DNA of 64,000 nucleotides from Lutimonas halocynthiae. GTDB lineage: Bacteria; Bacteroidota; Bacteroidia; Flavobacteriales; Flavobacteriaceae. Below the pieces are notes generated by a model that was given only the letters and a program-made list of their open reading frames with translations, did not search any database and had not been told where the DNA came from. Shown here one piece after another: positions 43,196 through 52,869 of this stretch. The stretch lies in the NCBI RefSeq assembly GCF_030409835.1, contig NZ_JAUFQO010000002.1, forward strand, positions 248,001-312,000, in the 5' to 3' direction. A program made the position numbers and the translations under genes. Positions within the stretch are counted from its first letter, which is position 1, and each line of letters begins with the position of its first letter.

Positions 43196-44968
43196 ATGAA
43201 AAAATACGCAATTTACATAGGAATATTGGTCATAGGGCTACTCTTAGGGTGGGTCATTTTTGGCGATTCACCTAATAAAGAAACGGAGCATAATCATAAT
43301 GAAGTCGTAGAAACTAATCAAATGTGGACGTGCTCTATGCATCCACAAATTATGCAACCAGAACCAGGCGATTGTCCCATTTGTGGTATGGATTTAATTC
43401 CTGCTGATGGTGGAAGTGATGTATTGTTGGCGGACCAATTCAAACTGACTGAAAATGCAATGGCCTTAGCCAATATTCAAACAACCATTGTGAGTAAAGG
43501 AAATGTAGAAGGCAATACCATAAAATTATCTGGTAAAATTGCTGAAAACGAAGAAGCCAATGCAGTTCAGGTCAGTTACTTTGCTGGTAGAATTGAACGG
43601 TTGGATGTGAGTTTTACAGGCGAAGAAGTTCGTAAAGGACAGCTTTTGGCAACCATTTATTCGCCAGAACTGTATGCAGCACAACAAGAATTGATTACAG
43701 CAGGGTCTTTAAAAGAATCGCAACCTGATTTATACAAAGCAGTTCGTAACAAATTGAAGCTATGGAAGCTATCTGAAATTCAAATCAATCAGATTGAAGA
43801 AACGGGAAAAGTGCAAGAAAATTTTCCTCTCTATGCAACCGTTTCAGGAACAGTTACAGAAAAGTTGGTAGAGCAAGGGGATTACATCAAACAAGGTCAA
43901 CCCTTATTAAATATTGCGAACCTCAACACGGTTTGGGGAAATTTTGATGTCTATGAAAATCAGATTAATCGTTTTAAAAAAGGACAGGAAGTGTTGATAA
44001 CAACCAATGCCTATCCTAACAAGGAATTTAAAGGTAAAGTTGATTTCATAGACCCAATTCTAAACACCAAAACAAGAACCGTAACCTTGCGTGTGGTTCT
44101 AAACAATATGGATGATAGGTTTAAACCAGGAATGTTTGTAATCGCAAATATTGAAGGTTCTACAAGTAACAATGACGAAGTATTAACAATTCCTGTAACT
44201 GCTGTTTTATGGACAGGTGAGCGTTCTGTAGTTTATCTTAAATCAAATCCAGACCAACCCGTTTTTGAAATGCGTGAAATTAAAATAGGCAATCAAATAG
44301 GGAATGAATACGAAGTTTTAGAAGGCTTAATTGTTGGAAATGAAATTGTAACTAACGGAACCTTTACCGTAGATGCAGCAGCACAATTACAAGGTAAAAA
44401 GTCTATGATGAATAAGGAAGGAGGGAAAGTAGTGACAGGTCATGAAGGACATTTGGGAATGGATAACAATTCAGTCAATAAAGAAAATGACCATACCAAT
44501 ATGAATGAACGTTTGATAGTATCAGAGAAATTTCAAGAGCAACTAAAAGCGGTTTTGCATGAGTATATCAATTTAAAAGATGATTTAGTAAACGAAGATT
44601 CAAAAGGTACTTCGGAAAGCGCAACCACTTTACTTAATAATTTGAGCAAGGTAGATATGAAATTGTTATCGGATATTAAGGCTCATAGCCATTGGATGTC
44701 ATTAGAAAAAGAAATAAAATCATCTGCAACATCCATTTCTAAAACGTCAGGTATAAAAATACAAAGAGAATATTTCAAGCATTTGTCATCACACTTAATC
44801 AATGCAGTTCAATTGTTTGGTGTCAATGAAAAAGTCTATGTAGAATTTTGCCCCATGGCAGATAACAACAAGGGTGCATATTGGTTGAGTGAAGAAGAAA
44901 AAGTCATCAATCCATATTTTGGCGAGGCAATGCTAACCTGTGGTGAAGTAAAACAAGTAATAGAATAA
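43196..44968 (+). CDS. CusB-type membrane fusion protein with metal-binding and DUF3347 domains
   Basis: 590 residues, longer than ordinary CusB (about 410). An N-terminal membrane segment (4-23) leads to a heavy-metal-binding domain with C46, H49, C60 and C63 (TCSMHP, CPICGMDLIP). Then comes the adaptor body (about 75-400; barrel-sandwich GRIERLDVSFTGEEVRKGQL, hairpin, YATVSGTVTEKLVEQGDYIK) and a C-terminal DUF3347 domain (about 430-590; LKAVLHEYINLKDDLV, YFKHLSSHLINAVQLFG, EFCPMADNNKGAYWLS). It links the RND pump to TolC and very likely passes metal to the pump. Confidence 0.92.
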   Translation: MKKYAIYIGILVIGLLLGWVIFGDSPNKETEHNHNEVVETNQMWTCSMHPQIMQPEPGDCPICGMDLIPADGGSDVLLADQFKLTENAMALANIQTTIVSKGNVEGNTIKLSGKIAENEEANAVQVSYFAGRIERLDVSFTGEEVRKGQLLATIYSPELYAAQQELITAGSLKESQPDLYKAVRNKLKLWKLSEIQINQIEETGKVQENFPLYATVSGTVTEKLVEQGDYIKQGQPLLNIANLNTVWGNFDVYENQINRFKKGQEVLITTNAYPNKEFKGKVDFIDPILNTKTRTVTLRVVLNNMDDRFKPGMFVIANIEGSTSNNDEVLTIPVTAVLWTGERSVVYLKSNPDQPVFEMREIKIGNQIGNEYEVLEGLIVGNEIVTNGTFTVDAAAQLQGKKSMMNKEGGKVVTGHEGHLGMDNNSVNKENDHTNMNERLIVSEKFQEQLKAVLHEYINLKDDLVNEDSKGTSESATTLLNNLSKVDMKLLSDIKAHSHWMSLEKEIKSSATSISKTSGIKIQREYFKHLSSHLINAVQLFGVNEKVYVEFCPMADNNKGAYWLSEEEKVINPYFGEAMLTCGEVKQVIE

Positions 44969-45046
44969 ATAAAAACAAGTATAAATATTAAATTTTAAAC
45001 AATGAATTTTTCAAAGATAAATCAAGAACACAAAAACAAAAATGTA

Positions 45047-45490
45047 ATGGACGTGAGTAAAAAAGTAATTTTAAGTGTAGCTGTAATTGCAGCAATTAGT
45101 TTAACAAGTTGCAAAAACGAAACTAAAAAAGAAACAGAAAGTACAACTACTGAAATGTCTAAAGAAATGGCTATGACAGAATTATCTTTTGGCGTTAGAG
45201 GTAACTGCGGAATGTGCAAAAAGACAATTGAAAAAGCTGCTAAAAGTGTTGAAGGAGTGTCGGAAGCCAATTGGGATGTCGATAAAAAGAAAATTGATGT
45301 GTCTTTTGATGATACTAAAACCGATGCAATGGCAATTCATACTGCTATTGCCGAATCAGGATATGATACTGAAAAAGTTTCTGGTGATGAAGAAGCCTAC
45401 AAAAATTTAGCAAGTTGTTGCCAATATGACCATGAGATGAAAATGAATCGATCTGAAGAAAAAGATAACCATTCAAACCATGATCACTGA
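45047..45490 (+). CDS. HMA-domain lipoprotein (periplasmic metal chaperone)
   Basis: 147 residues from ATG 45047, where a lipoprotein signal begins and ends at Cys22 (ISLTSC). An upstream in-frame ATG at 45002 would add 15 residues ahead of the signal and is less likely. The HMA fold (about 43-110) carries the classical CxxC site (GNCGMCKKTIE). The C-terminal tail has CC and many His/Asp (CCQYDHEMK, HSNHDH), giving more metal ligands. It is the last gene of the Cus-like block, ahead of a terminator at 45552, and probably hands metal to the CusB-like adaptor. Confidence 0.85.
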   Translation: MDVSKKVILSVAVIAAISLTSCKNETKKETESTTTEMSKEMAMTELSFGVRGNCGMCKKTIEKAAKSVEGVSEANWDVDKKKIDVSFDDTKTDAMAIHTAIAESGYDTEKVSGDEEAYKNLASCCQYDHEMKMNRSEEKDNHSNHDH

Positions 45491-45551
45491 TGTAACTTAT
45501 TAAACGATCAATAGAAAAATAATTGTCAAATATTGTTTATTTGAAAAAACT

Positions 45552-45580
45552 AACCCGGGTGAATTTAATTCGGGTTTTTA
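45552..45580 (+). terminator. Terminator closing the Cus-like block
   Basis: AACCCG (45552-45557) pairs with CGGGTT, with inner GAATT / AATTC, followed by TTTTTA. The rest of 45581-45782 is AT-rich spacer in which I see no gene. Confidence 0.7.
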
Positions 45581-45782
45581 AATGATTAATTTTTGACAAA
45601 AGGGTCATCATAATATCATTTATAACCCTACCCTATCAAACCCTTAATCTAATTCACCTAAAACCTTCTGTATTAGACATAAATAACAATAGGATTTATG
45701 ATACAATTTAAAAATAACTTCAATATGGATACTAAATAGTTTTAGAATGACTTTTCGCACAACCATTGCATTAATAAATTTT

Positions 45783-45790
45783 TATATTTG
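45783..45790 (+). promoter_or_regulatory. Candidate -7 box for Czc-like block (TATATTTG)
   Basis: TATATTTG matches TAnnTTTG four bases upstream of the GTG start, similar to the arrangement at the head of the Cus-like block. Confidence 0.55.
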
Positions 45791-45794
45791 TTGA

Positions 45795-46106
45795 GTGAAA
45801 ATTCTAACATTCATATTAGCAATTATTATACTGATTCTATCAGTAAAACCATGTTCTGACGGTCTAAATCTCGAGGACCAAAATCCAACGGAAATTAGTA
45901 GCAATCACAACCATCAGGAAGACAGTGACGATTCTTGTCCAGTAACTTGCATTTGTAACTGTTGCGGGATGTCAATTACCTACGAGCCTTTGGGCTCTTT
46001 TAATCTCACAACTAACTCAAAAATTTCTACAGAAATATTTTCTTCATATCAATCTCTGTATAGATTTGATTATCATTCCAATATTTGGCAACCGCCACAA
46101 GTTTAA
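45795..46106 (+). CDS. DUF6660-family small Cys/His-rich exported protein
   Basis: 103 residues from a GTG start. The N-terminal hydrophobic segment (2-18) ends in KPC, so it may be a lipoprotein or a simple signal peptide. The centre has His and Cys (SNHNHQEDSDDSC, then CICNCCGM with C48, C52, C54, C56, C57), suited to metal binding. The C-terminus is W-Q-P-P-Q. Proteins of this kind usually precede CzcA-type pumps in Bacteroidetes, as here (next gene 117 bases downstream). The function is unknown. Confidence 0.75.
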   Translation: MKILTFILAIIILILSVKPCSDGLNLEDQNPTEISSNHNHQEDSDDSCPVTCICNCCGMSITYEPLGSFNLTTNSKISTEIFSSYQSLYRFDYHSNIWQPPQV

Positions 46107-46223
46107 TTCAGATTTTATAGGATAATTACATCCTTTTATGAACCTAAATTGGTTCTTATTACTTCGTTTACACCTATTAGATTGGTGTTTATCGAATAGT
46201 TTAACTGAATTAACACATTATTT

Positions 46224-49200
46224 ATGATTAATAATATCATTGATTTTTCAATCAATAACAAATTCATTATTGGTTTGCTTACGCTCACCATTTTAGGAAC
46301 AGGTATTTGGAGTATGACCAAAGTGCCAATTGATGCTGTACCTGATATTACAAACAATCAAGTACAAGTCATTACACAAGCACCTAATTTAGGAACAGAA
46401 GATATTGAACAAATAATAACTTATCCCATAGAGGTTGCGATGAGTAACCTACCAAATGTTCAAGAAATACGCTCAATTTCTCGTTTTGGGTTATCAGTAG
46501 TTACTATTGTTTTTGACGATGATATGGGAACCTACCTTCCTCGTCAATTAGTAGGAGAAAAACTCAACGACATCAAAGAGCAAATTCCCAATGGGTTCGG
46601 AGAACCTTCAATGGGTCCTATTTCATCTGGTTTAGGAGAGATATACCAATACACACTTAAAGTTAAGCCTGAATTTAAAGACAAGTATTCGGTCACAGAT
46701 TTGCGTACAATGCAAGATTGGATAGTTCAACGTCAAATGGCTATGGTGGAAGGTGTTGTTGAAGTTAATGCTATTGGTGGAAAAATTAAACAATACGAAG
46801 TAGCAGTTGACCCAAACGAATTAAAGGCGATAGGATTAACAATTACAGACATATTTAATGCACTTGAAGTCAATAATCAAAATACAGGTGGTGCATATAT
46901 AGAAAAGAATCATCAAGCCAATTTTATTCGTGGTGAAGGATTGGTGCGTAGTTTAGCGGATATAAAAAAAATACTAGTAAAAAATACTAACAATATTCCA
47001 ATTACTATAGGAGACATAGCTACGGTACAATTTGGTTCTGCTATTCGTTATGGTGCTTTAACTCAAGATGGAGAAGGAGAAGTTGTAGGTGGTTTAGTAA
47101 TGATGCTTAAAGGGGCAAATTCTAATGAGGTTATAGACAATGTTAAGGAAAGAATGGCTCAAATTGAAAAGTCGTTGCCTGAAGGTGTTATTGTTGAACC
47201 TTTATTAGACCGAAGCAAGTTAATTGGAGAAACAACATCAACGGTAGCTACTAATCTCATTGAAGGAGCATTAATTGTCATTTTTGTTCTTATTTTCTTA
47301 TTGGGTAATTGGAGAGGTGGTCTTATAGTAGCATCCACTATTCCCTTATCCTTATTGTTTGCATTTATTCTTATGAATGCCTTTGACGTTTGGGCTAATC
47401 TAATGAGTTTGGGAGCAATAGATTTTGGAATTATTGTCGATGGAGCAGTAATTATTGTTGAAAGTACTGTTTTCCTTATATCATCTCAGGTATTAAAAAA
47501 GAAGATTCTAACTGCAAAAGAACGGGATGGAGTTGTAGCAGAAGCTTCAAAAAAAATGATGAATGCTGCATTTTTCGGTCAGCTTATTATCCTCATTGTT
47601 TTTCTTCCTATTTTGGCATTACAAGGCATTGAAGGGAAGATGTTCAAACCCATGGCATTAACCTTTATTTTCGCTATGATTGGTGCAATGGTACTCTGCC
47701 TTACCTATGTGCCCATGATGTCAGCATTAATTTTAAGAGCGCCAAAGTCATCAAAAAAATCTTATGGAGATAGATTCGTACATTGGGTAGAAAATAAATA
47801 CCAACCGCTGTTGGTTAAAGCCTTGCAAAAAGGAAAACTAATAGTTGGTATAGCAGTTATTATATTCGGAATTACAGCCTTTATGTTTACAAGAATGGGT
47901 GGCGAGTTTATTCCTCAGCTCGATGAAGGCGATATTGCATTTCACGCAATTTTAAAACCAGGTAGTTCACTTTCTGAAACCATTGAAACAACCACTAAAA
48001 TTGAAAGAATAGTAAAAGCAAAATTTCCAGAGGTAGAAAAAATTGTTAGTCGTATAGGTGTAGCCGAAATACCAACAGACCCAATGCCCATGGACCTTGC
48101 AGATATTTTTGTAATTCTTAAACCTAAAAGCGAATGGACTTCAGTAGCATCTAAAGATGAATTAATTGATAAAATGAAAGAAGCGGTAGAAATCATTCCT
48201 GGTGTTAATTATGAATTTACCCAACCTATCGAAATGCGCTTTAATGAATTACTCGAAGGTGTTAGAGAAGATATAGCAATAAAGCTCTATGGTGAAGATA
48301 TAAATGTGCTATCTCAAAAAGCAGAGGAAATAACAAAAATTATTGCAGGTACAGAAGGAATTGGCGATATGAAAGCTGAAGCTACTACAGGATTACCGCA
48401 AATGACCATTACTTATGACAGAAGTAAATTAGCACAATATGGAGTTAATATAAACACATTAAACCAAATAGTTCAATCAGCTTTTGCAGGTGGAAAAGCA
48501 GGTACAATTTTTGAAGGCGAAAAAAGATTTGATTTAGTGGTAAGGTTGAATTCTAACAATCGAAGCGATATATCAGATGTTCAAAATTTGTTCATCAATT
48601 TACCTTCAGGAGCTCAAATTCCACTTCGTGAATTAGCTGAGATAACCTACAAAGCCGGTCCAATGCAAATAAGTAGAGACAATACCAATAGAAGAACCTA
48701 TGTCGGGGTCAATGTAAGAGGAAGAGATGTGAAATCACTAGTAACCGAAATAAAATCAAAATTAGATGCTAAACTTGAATTACCATCTGGTTATTTTATT
48801 CGTTATGGTGGTGCATTTGAAAATTTAGAACGTGCCAGTGGTCGATTAAAAACTGTTGTACCTATTGCTTTGCTTCTCATCTTCGTACTAATATACTTCG
48901 CTCTAAAATCATTACCACAAACCCTAATGATTTACATAGCTATTCCCATGGCGACCATTGGTGGTGTCGTGGCATTGTGGTTACGTGATATGCCATTTAG
49001 CATATCAGCTGGCGTAGGTTTTATTGTTCTGTTTGGGGTTGCTGTTTTAAATGGACTAGTAATGATCAGTGGTTTAAACGAATTAAAAGATGAAGGTGTA
49101 ACCAATCTAAAAGACAGAATCACAGAAGGTACAAAAAGAAGAATTAGACCAATTATGTTAACAGCATTTACAGACATATTTGGTTTCTTGCCAATGGCAG

Positions 49201-50555
49201 TTTCAGCATCAGCTGGTGCGGAGGTTCAACGTCCATTGGCAACTGTAGTTATTGGTGGACTGTTAACTTCTACACTGCTTACCTTGTTTGTTTTACCAAT
49301 TTTATACCATTGGGTAGAAAGCAAATCATTTAAGTTTAAACCAAATAAGAGAATCATTACTGCCACTGCCGTTTTCGTTTTGCTACTTGGTTTTTCCTCA
49401 CAGAGCAATGCACAAGAGATAAATGATTCACTTCCCAAAATAACATTGGAAGAAGCTGTAAAGCTATCAAAAACCAATTACCCTCTTTTAAAACAAAAAC
49501 AATTAGAAATTAAAAAACAGGAACAAATAAAATCCACTTCATTCGATGCTGGAACAACCCAATTATTTTATGCTGGAGAAGAAATCAATGATGAAATAGG
49601 GATTTATACCATAGGTATTGGACAATCAAACATAGATATATTTGGTATTGGTGCAAAAAAACGATTACAAGAGCAACGTATACAATTAGCACAAAAAGCA
49701 TATCAATTATCAGAACTTGAACTGGAATTGGAAGTCAAAAAAGCCTGGGCTTACTGCTACCAGATGAAAAGAAAATACCAACTGTATAAAGAGCTGGATT
49801 CCATTTATTCAAACTTTGAACAAGCTGTGGCTTTAAATTTTGAGGTCGAAGCTATTTCCAAATTAGAATATTCGGCAGCCAAAAATCAGGCCTTACAAGT
49901 TCAAAGTAAAAAGGCTCAAGCGTATAGCGATTATGTGATTGCTTTGCAACAATTTAATTTGTGGTTGGTCTCAGATGAGCTTTTTTCAGTTTCTGATGAT
50001 TATAAAGATGAATTGGAAATTAATAATGATACACTTAAAATTGAAGAACACCCGTTGTATAGCATATCACAGAATTTGATAGATGAAGCAGAAGCGAATT
50101 ACAAAGCTGCACGAGTAAAAAATACACCCAAATTCAACCTTCAAGGTGGATTGCAAGAAGTAAACGGAAATTCTGGATTTTACACATATCAAGCAGGTAT
50201 TTCAATTCCATTTCTATCTGGCACGAATAAAGCTCAAATAAGAACGGCTAGAATTGATAGGGAGATTGTAGAAACAAGTCTACTTTTCAAAAATCAAGAA
50301 GTTCAATCGAGATTTATTCAGGCTAAAGAAAAGTATAAGAAATGGAAGGTAACATGGGAGTTCTATAAAAATGAAGTGCTCTTAGTAGCCAAAGAACAAA
50401 AAATGGGAGCTTTATTAGCTTATAAAGAAGGTGAAATAGATTATACCACTTTTACACAACTTATAAAAGAAGCCATTCAATCTGAATTGGAATCCCAAAC
50501 CGCATTAATCAACTATTTAGAAAGCACATTTCAATTACAATATTTTAATCAATAA
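46224..50555 (+). CDS. CzcA-family RND pump fused to a TolC-like outer-membrane domain
   Basis: 1443 residues. Residues 1 to about 1030 are a complete heavy-metal RND pump (VPIDAVPDITNNQVQVITQA, helix-4 LGAIDFGIIVDGAVIIVEST, GEFIPQLDEGDIAF). Residues about 1042-1062 form a hydrophobic segment ending SNAQ that looks like a former signal peptide. Residues about 1063-1443 are a TolC-like OEP domain (KITLEEAVKLSKTNYPLLKQ ... LEYSAAKNQALQVQ ... GEIDYTTFTQL). The former signal now serves as a 13th membrane helix, which puts the TolC part in the periplasm. Probable substrates are Zn/Co/Cd. It is co-transcribed with CzcB five bases downstream. Confidence 0.93.
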   Translation: MINNIIDFSINNKFIIGLLTLTILGTGIWSMTKVPIDAVPDITNNQVQVITQAPNLGTEDIEQIITYPIEVAMSNLPNVQEIRSISRFGLSVVTIVFDDDMGTYLPRQLVGEKLNDIKEQIPNGFGEPSMGPISSGLGEIYQYTLKVKPEFKDKYSVTDLRTMQDWIVQRQMAMVEGVVEVNAIGGKIKQYEVAVDPNELKAIGLTITDIFNALEVNNQNTGGAYIEKNHQANFIRGEGLVRSLADIKKILVKNTNNIPITIGDIATVQFGSAIRYGALTQDGEGEVVGGLVMMLKGANSNEVIDNVKERMAQIEKSLPEGVIVEPLLDRSKLIGETTSTVATNLIEGALIVIFVLIFLLGNWRGGLIVASTIPLSLLFAFILMNAFDVWANLMSLGAIDFGIIVDGAVIIVESTVFLISSQVLKKKILTAKERDGVVAEASKKMMNAAFFGQLIILIVFLPILALQGIEGKMFKPMALTFIFAMIGAMVLCLTYVPMMSALILRAPKSSKKSYGDRFVHWVENKYQPLLVKALQKGKLIVGIAVIIFGITAFMFTRMGGEFIPQLDEGDIAFHAILKPGSSLSETIETTTKIERIVKAKFPEVEKIVSRIGVAEIPTDPMPMDLADIFVILKPKSEWTSVASKDELIDKMKEAVEIIPGVNYEFTQPIEMRFNELLEGVREDIAIKLYGEDINVLSQKAEEITKIIAGTEGIGDMKAEATTGLPQMTITYDRSKLAQYGVNINTLNQIVQSAFAGGKAGTIFEGEKRFDLVVRLNSNNRSDISDVQNLFINLPSGAQIPLRELAEITYKAGPMQISRDNTNRRTYVGVNVRGRDVKSLVTEIKSKLDAKLELPSGYFIRYGGAFENLERASGRLKTVVPIALLLIFVLIYFALKSLPQTLMIYIAIPMATIGGVVALWLRDMPFSISAGVGFIVLFGVAVLNGLVMISGLNELKDEGVTNLKDRITEGTKRRIRPIMLTAFTDIFGFLPMAVSASAGAEVQRPLATVVIGGLLTSTLLTLFVLPILYHWVESKSFKFKPNKRIITATAVFVLLLGFSSQSNAQEINDSLPKITLEEAVKLSKTNYPLLKQKQLEIKKQEQIKSTSFDAGTTQLFYAGEEINDEIGIYTIGIGQSNIDIFGIGAKKRLQEQRIQLAQKAYQLSELELELEVKKAWAYCYQMKRKYQLYKELDSIYSNFEQAVALNFEVEAISKLEYSAAKNQALQVQSKKAQAYSDYVIALQQFNLWLVSDELFSVSDDYKDELEINNDTLKIEEHPLYSISQNLIDEAEANYKAARVKNTPKFNLQGGLQEVNGNSGFYTYQAGISIPFLSGTNKAQIRTARIDREIVETSLLFKNQEVQSRFIQAKEKYKKWKVTWEFYKNEVLLVAKEQKMGALLAYKEGEIDYTTFTQLIKEAIQSELESQTALINYLESTFQLQYFNQ

Positions 50556-50559
50556 GACA

Positions 50560-51765
50560 ATGAAAAATATAACATATAAGTTTCTAGCATTATTAATAGC
50601 GTCAACTTTAGTAACTGCTTGTGGTGATAAAGAAAAGCCCAACGAGAATAATGGTTATTCCCGTAATGAAGAAGCTAAAACTGAATTAAAAGAAGAAAAC
50701 CATGAGGGTGCAGAAGTTATGCTTTCTCAGCAACAGTTTGAGACACTTAAAATGAAAATTGATACACTGGCTTTTCGTAATATAAGTAGTTATGTAGAAG
50801 CTAACGGTACATTAGAAGTACCACCGCAAAACGAAGCGGCAATTACTTCTGTAGTTGGAGCTAATGTAGTATCTATTAAGGTAATTGAAGGCGATAAAAT
50901 CAATAAAGGTCAAGTAGTAGCTTATCTTTCACACCCCAATATTATAAAACTTCAAACCGATTATTTAAATGCTTACAGCAACAGTAATTTTTTGAAAATG
51001 AATTATGAGCGCCAACAAAAGCTGTATGATGCAGGCGTTGGTTCAGGTGCTAATTTTCAGAGAGCAAAGGCAGAGTACGAGGCATCAAAAGCATTAGTAA
51101 ATGGTCTGGATGCTCAATTAAAAATATTGAATGTCAATACAACATCTATTCTGAATGGTTCTATTGCTCAAAACATTGCCTTGCGAAGTCCGATAGAAGG
51201 TTTTGTGCAAAAAGTTGAAGTAAAAATAGGCCAATATGTAGAGCCACAGACAGAGTTATTCGAAATTGTAAATACGCATCACGTTCATGCAGATTTAATG
51301 GTATTTGAAAAAGATGTATATTACGTTAAGAAGGGTCAAAAGGTAAGCTTTACAGTACAATCTATACCTGACACAGAACTTACAGCAGAAATTTATTCCG
51401 TAGGTAAAACATTTGAGGATAACCCAAAAGCTGTTCATATTCACGCTGAGATAGAAAATAAAAAAGGTAACTTAATTCCTGGGATGTATATTCAAGGTAA
51501 AATACAAATTGAAAGTACTAAAGTAAGAGCATTGCCAGAAAGTGCTATCATAAAAGAAGGGGGTAAGTATTATATTTTTACAGTAGATAAAGAGGATGAC
51601 AAGTGGAGCTTTAAACCTATTGAAGTGATTACTGGGGAAAAAGATGATAATTGGATTTCAATTCAAATTACTGAAGAAATAGAGGCAAACAAAAAATTCG
51701 CTTATAACAATGCCTATTATCTTATGGCAGAAATGAAAAAAGGTGAAGCAGAACATGAACATTAA
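50560..51765 (+). CDS. CzcB-type RND periplasmic adaptor lipoprotein
   Basis: 401 residues with a lipoprotein signal ending TLVTAC (Cys21), an acidic/His linker, then the adaptor fold: SYVEANGTLEVPPQNEAAIT, VVSIKVIEGDKINKGQVVAY, a helical hairpin (about 140-190), a lipoyl half (ALRSPIEGFVQKVEVKIGQY), and beta-barrel and membrane-proximal domains. The end, KGEAEHEH, is a short metal-binding tail. It connects the pump/TolC fusion across the periplasm. It starts five bases after the fusion and ends two bases before the fur-type gene. Confidence 0.92.
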   Translation: MKNITYKFLALLIASTLVTACGDKEKPNENNGYSRNEEAKTELKEENHEGAEVMLSQQQFETLKMKIDTLAFRNISSYVEANGTLEVPPQNEAAITSVVGANVVSIKVIEGDKINKGQVVAYLSHPNIIKLQTDYLNAYSNSNFLKMNYERQQKLYDAGVGSGANFQRAKAEYEASKALVNGLDAQLKILNVNTTSILNGSIAQNIALRSPIEGFVQKVEVKIGQYVEPQTELFEIVNTHHVHADLMVFEKDVYYVKKGQKVSFTVQSIPDTELTAEIYSVGKTFEDNPKAVHIHAEIENKKGNLIPGMYIQGKIQIESTKVRALPESAIIKEGGKYYIFTVDKEDDKWSFKPIEVITGEKDDNWISIQITEEIEANKKFAYNNAYYLMAEMKKGEAEHEH

Positions 51766-51767
51766 TT

Positions 51768-52181
51768 ATGGAAACAATCGAACAGGTATTAGAGTCAAAG
51801 AATATACGGGTTACTGCAATGCGCTTATTGATTTATAAGTTTCTTGTGGAAAATCAGGTGGCTGCAACATTAACCGATATTGAGAACACTTTTGAAAAGG
51901 CAGATAGAACAACTTTGTATAGGACTATTAAAACATTTGTGGAGAAGGATATTGTACACCAAATAGACGATGGGACTGGTATAGTAAAATATGCTTTGTG
52001 TGAACAGGATTGTAGCTGCGAAATTGAAACTGATTTGCACTTACATTTTCATTGCAATAATTGTAATGAAACCATTTGTCTAACAGAACACAAAATTCCG
52101 AAAATAAAAGTGCCAGACGGCTTTGTTTCAGAAAACGTAAACTTAGTAGTTAAAGGAATTTGCGATAAATGTAGTGGATAA
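51768..52181 (+). CDS. Fur-family metalloregulator
   Basis: 137 residues: a winged helix (NIRVTAMRLLIYKFLVENQV, ADRTTLYRTIKTFVEKDIVH) and a dimer/metal domain with H91, H93, H95, C96, C99, C104 (HLHFHCNNCNETICL) and C132, C135 (CDKC). The two CxxC pairs make the structural zinc site. It is encoded two bases after czcB, so it is transcribed with the pump it probably controls. A Zur-like or other metal-responsive repressor is likely; which metal is sensed cannot be read off. The small size and lack of extra ligands argue against classical Fe-Fur. Confidence 0.88.
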   Translation: METIEQVLESKNIRVTAMRLLIYKFLVENQVAATLTDIENTFEKADRTTLYRTIKTFVEKDIVHQIDDGTGIVKYALCEQDCSCEIETDLHLHFHCNNCNETICLTEHKIPKIKVPDGFVSENVNLVVKGICDKCSG

Positions 52182-52247
52182 CAATGCACTTCCAATGCAT
52201 CTATTTTTTACGTTTTTTTGCTTGTAAGAAAATGTAACTAAAAAGCG

Positions 52248-52832
52248 ATGAAATTATTTATATACCTGTTAATATATTTTTTATTAGTATTTATAATAAG
52301 GTCAATTTGGTTAAAGCTAAAGACTGGAGTAAACCCTATAGCTTTTAATAAAACAGATGATGCTCACGGCTATAACGGTAAGGTATTTACGGTAATATCT
52401 TTTTTGGAGCTATTCATTGTTGGTATTTATGCTTTTAAAATTGAATGGTACAAGTATTTACTTCCTTTTTGGTATCTAGAAAATGACACTTTATCTAAAG
52501 TAGGTTGGGGATTTTTAATTCTATCTCTAATTGTAGTTTGGATCGCTCAATCACAAATGGCTAATTCGTGGAGAATTGGAATTGATGAAAAGAATAAGAC
52601 AAAACTTGTAACTAAAGGATTATTTTCTATTTCCAGAAACCCAGTATTTCTTGGAATTATGATTGCTAATATTGGATTGTTTTTGGTCATTCCAAATGCT
52701 TTTACACTTTTGATAACCTCATTGTCGATAATAAGCATAAATACACAAATCAGATTAGAAGAAAAATATTTAGGGCGAGAGTTTGGTAATGATTATTTAG
52801 AGTATGTGAAAAAAGTAAGGCGTTGGATATAG
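52248..52832 (+). CDS. Isoprenylcysteine/phospholipid methyltransferase-like membrane protein
   Basis: 194 residues with about five membrane segments. The C-terminal half has the ICMT/PEMT-type signature: LVTKGLFSISRNPVFLGIMI followed by IRLEEKYLGREFGNDYLEYV and terminal KVRRWI. In known members this region binds S-adenosylmethionine. Relatives are common next to Czc-type genes in proteobacteria and Bacteroidetes, where the role is undefined. It lies 66 bases after the fur-type gene in the same direction. Confidence 0.8.
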   Translation: MKLFIYLLIYFLLVFIIRSIWLKLKTGVNPIAFNKTDDAHGYNGKVFTVISFLELFIVGIYAFKIEWYKYLLPFWYLENDTLSKVGWGFLILSLIVVWIAQSQMANSWRIGIDEKNKTKLVTKGLFSISRNPVFLGIMIANIGLFLVIPNAFTLLITSLSIISINTQIRLEEKYLGREFGNDYLEYVKKVRRWI

Positions 52833-52869
52833 GCGCTTTTTTATTTGAAAAAAAATTCTGTTAATCATT

